Shown: positions 37,907-37,990 of the stretch, piece after piece | Numbering within the stretch: the first letter of the stretch is position 1 | Layout of the letters: each line of letters begins with the position of its first letter | Assembly: GCA_001632435.1 (NCBI GenBank) | Contig: KV424094.1 | Location: 18,194-56,183 of the forward strand | Direction of reading: 5' to 3' | Length of the DNA: 37,990 nucleotides | DNA from: Calocera cornea HHB12733 | Lineage: Eukaryota > Basidiomycota > Dacrymycetes > Dacrymycetales > Dacrymycetaceae | Notes under the pieces: generated by a model | What the model was told of the DNA's origin: nothing | The model's input: only the letters and a program-made list of their open reading frames with translations | Database searches by the model: none | Program-made: the position numbers and the translations under genes

Positions 37907-37990
37907 GTGGTGCCCGTCTTGCGGTGCCCGTCTTGCGGTGCCCGTCTTGCGGTGCCCGTCTTGCGGTGCCCGTCTTGCGGTGCCCGTCTT
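37907..37990. repeat. 14-bp minisatellite, 6 units, truncated by the window end
   Basis: Unit GCGGTGCCCGTCTT: one copy with a single mismatch (37907-37920) and five perfect copies to 37990. The array continues beyond the window, so its total length is unknown. Confidence 0.97.

Larger units (their letters stand above)
35550..37990. other. Gene-free repeat-containing right end
   Basis: 2.4 kb with no supported gene. It contains a short GTAGTGCAGTACACTAC inverted repeat near 35957, a 143-bp direct duplication, the third TTTGCTTCCG array and a 14-bp minisatellite at the window edge. ORFs found here run through repeats and carry no domains. Confidence 0.65.

Overview
The window is nuclear DNA of a GC-rich filamentous or yeast-like fungus, most likely a basidiomycete of the Tremellomycetes (Trichosporonales-like). 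That placement is an inference from gene content, very high GC, and many short GT-AG introns (45-60 bp in half of the genes); no marker gene allowing firm placement is present. I reconstructed eleven protein-coding genes from ORF fragments by joining exons at GT...AG boundaries. Every model closes in frame. I saw no tRNA, rRNA, CRISPR array or bacterial-type feature.

Layout. 0.1-2.6 kb: mitochondrial aspartate aminotransferase (4 exons, one intron of 900 bp). 2.6-5.9 kb: a very GC-rich stretch with no credible gene and several hexamer microsatellites. 5.95-7.66 kb: mitochondrial lipoyl synthase. 7.7-10.5 kb: microsatellite-rich intergenic DNA containing a 462-bp miniature inverted-repeat element (MITE) with 105-bp terminal inverted repeats and TA target-site duplication. 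10.56-20.55 kb: a possible functional cluster made of an intronless sugar-porter MFS transporter, a membrane-anchored multicopper oxidase, a phytanoyl-CoA-dioxygenase-family enzyme on the opposite strand, and a second intronless paralogue of the transporter that shares a divergent promoter with the dioxygenase. 23.8-26.0 kb: two tandem paralogous small membrane proteins resembling the TLC fold family. 28.0-30.4 kb: a secreted phosphoesterase of the phospholipase C/acid phosphatase family with ten exons. 31.1-31.8 kb: ribosomal protein uS7 (RPS5). 32.4-33.6 kb: a NIP30/FAM192A (Fyv6-like) nuclear protein. 34.7-35.5 kb: a conserved-looking protein of unknown function. 35.6-38.0 kb: gene-free repeats, including a 143-bp direct duplication and a 14-bp minisatellite running off the end.

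How the genes may work together: the two transporters, the oxidase and the dioxygenase could form an uptake-plus-oxidation unit, but the only evidence is proximity, the divergent promoter and the paired paralogues. The rest look like unrelated housekeeping or secreted functions.

The most unusual structure is a family of three loose arrays of a degenerate heptamer-like word (TTTGCTTCCG and its reverse complement). Two flank the phosphoesterase gene and one lies near the right edge. The word switches strand inside arrays, most clearly in the third, where the switch sits on a 7-bp inverted repeat. Also notable: intron sizes are block-wise bimodal along the window, and the two transporter genes have no introns although every other gene has at least one.
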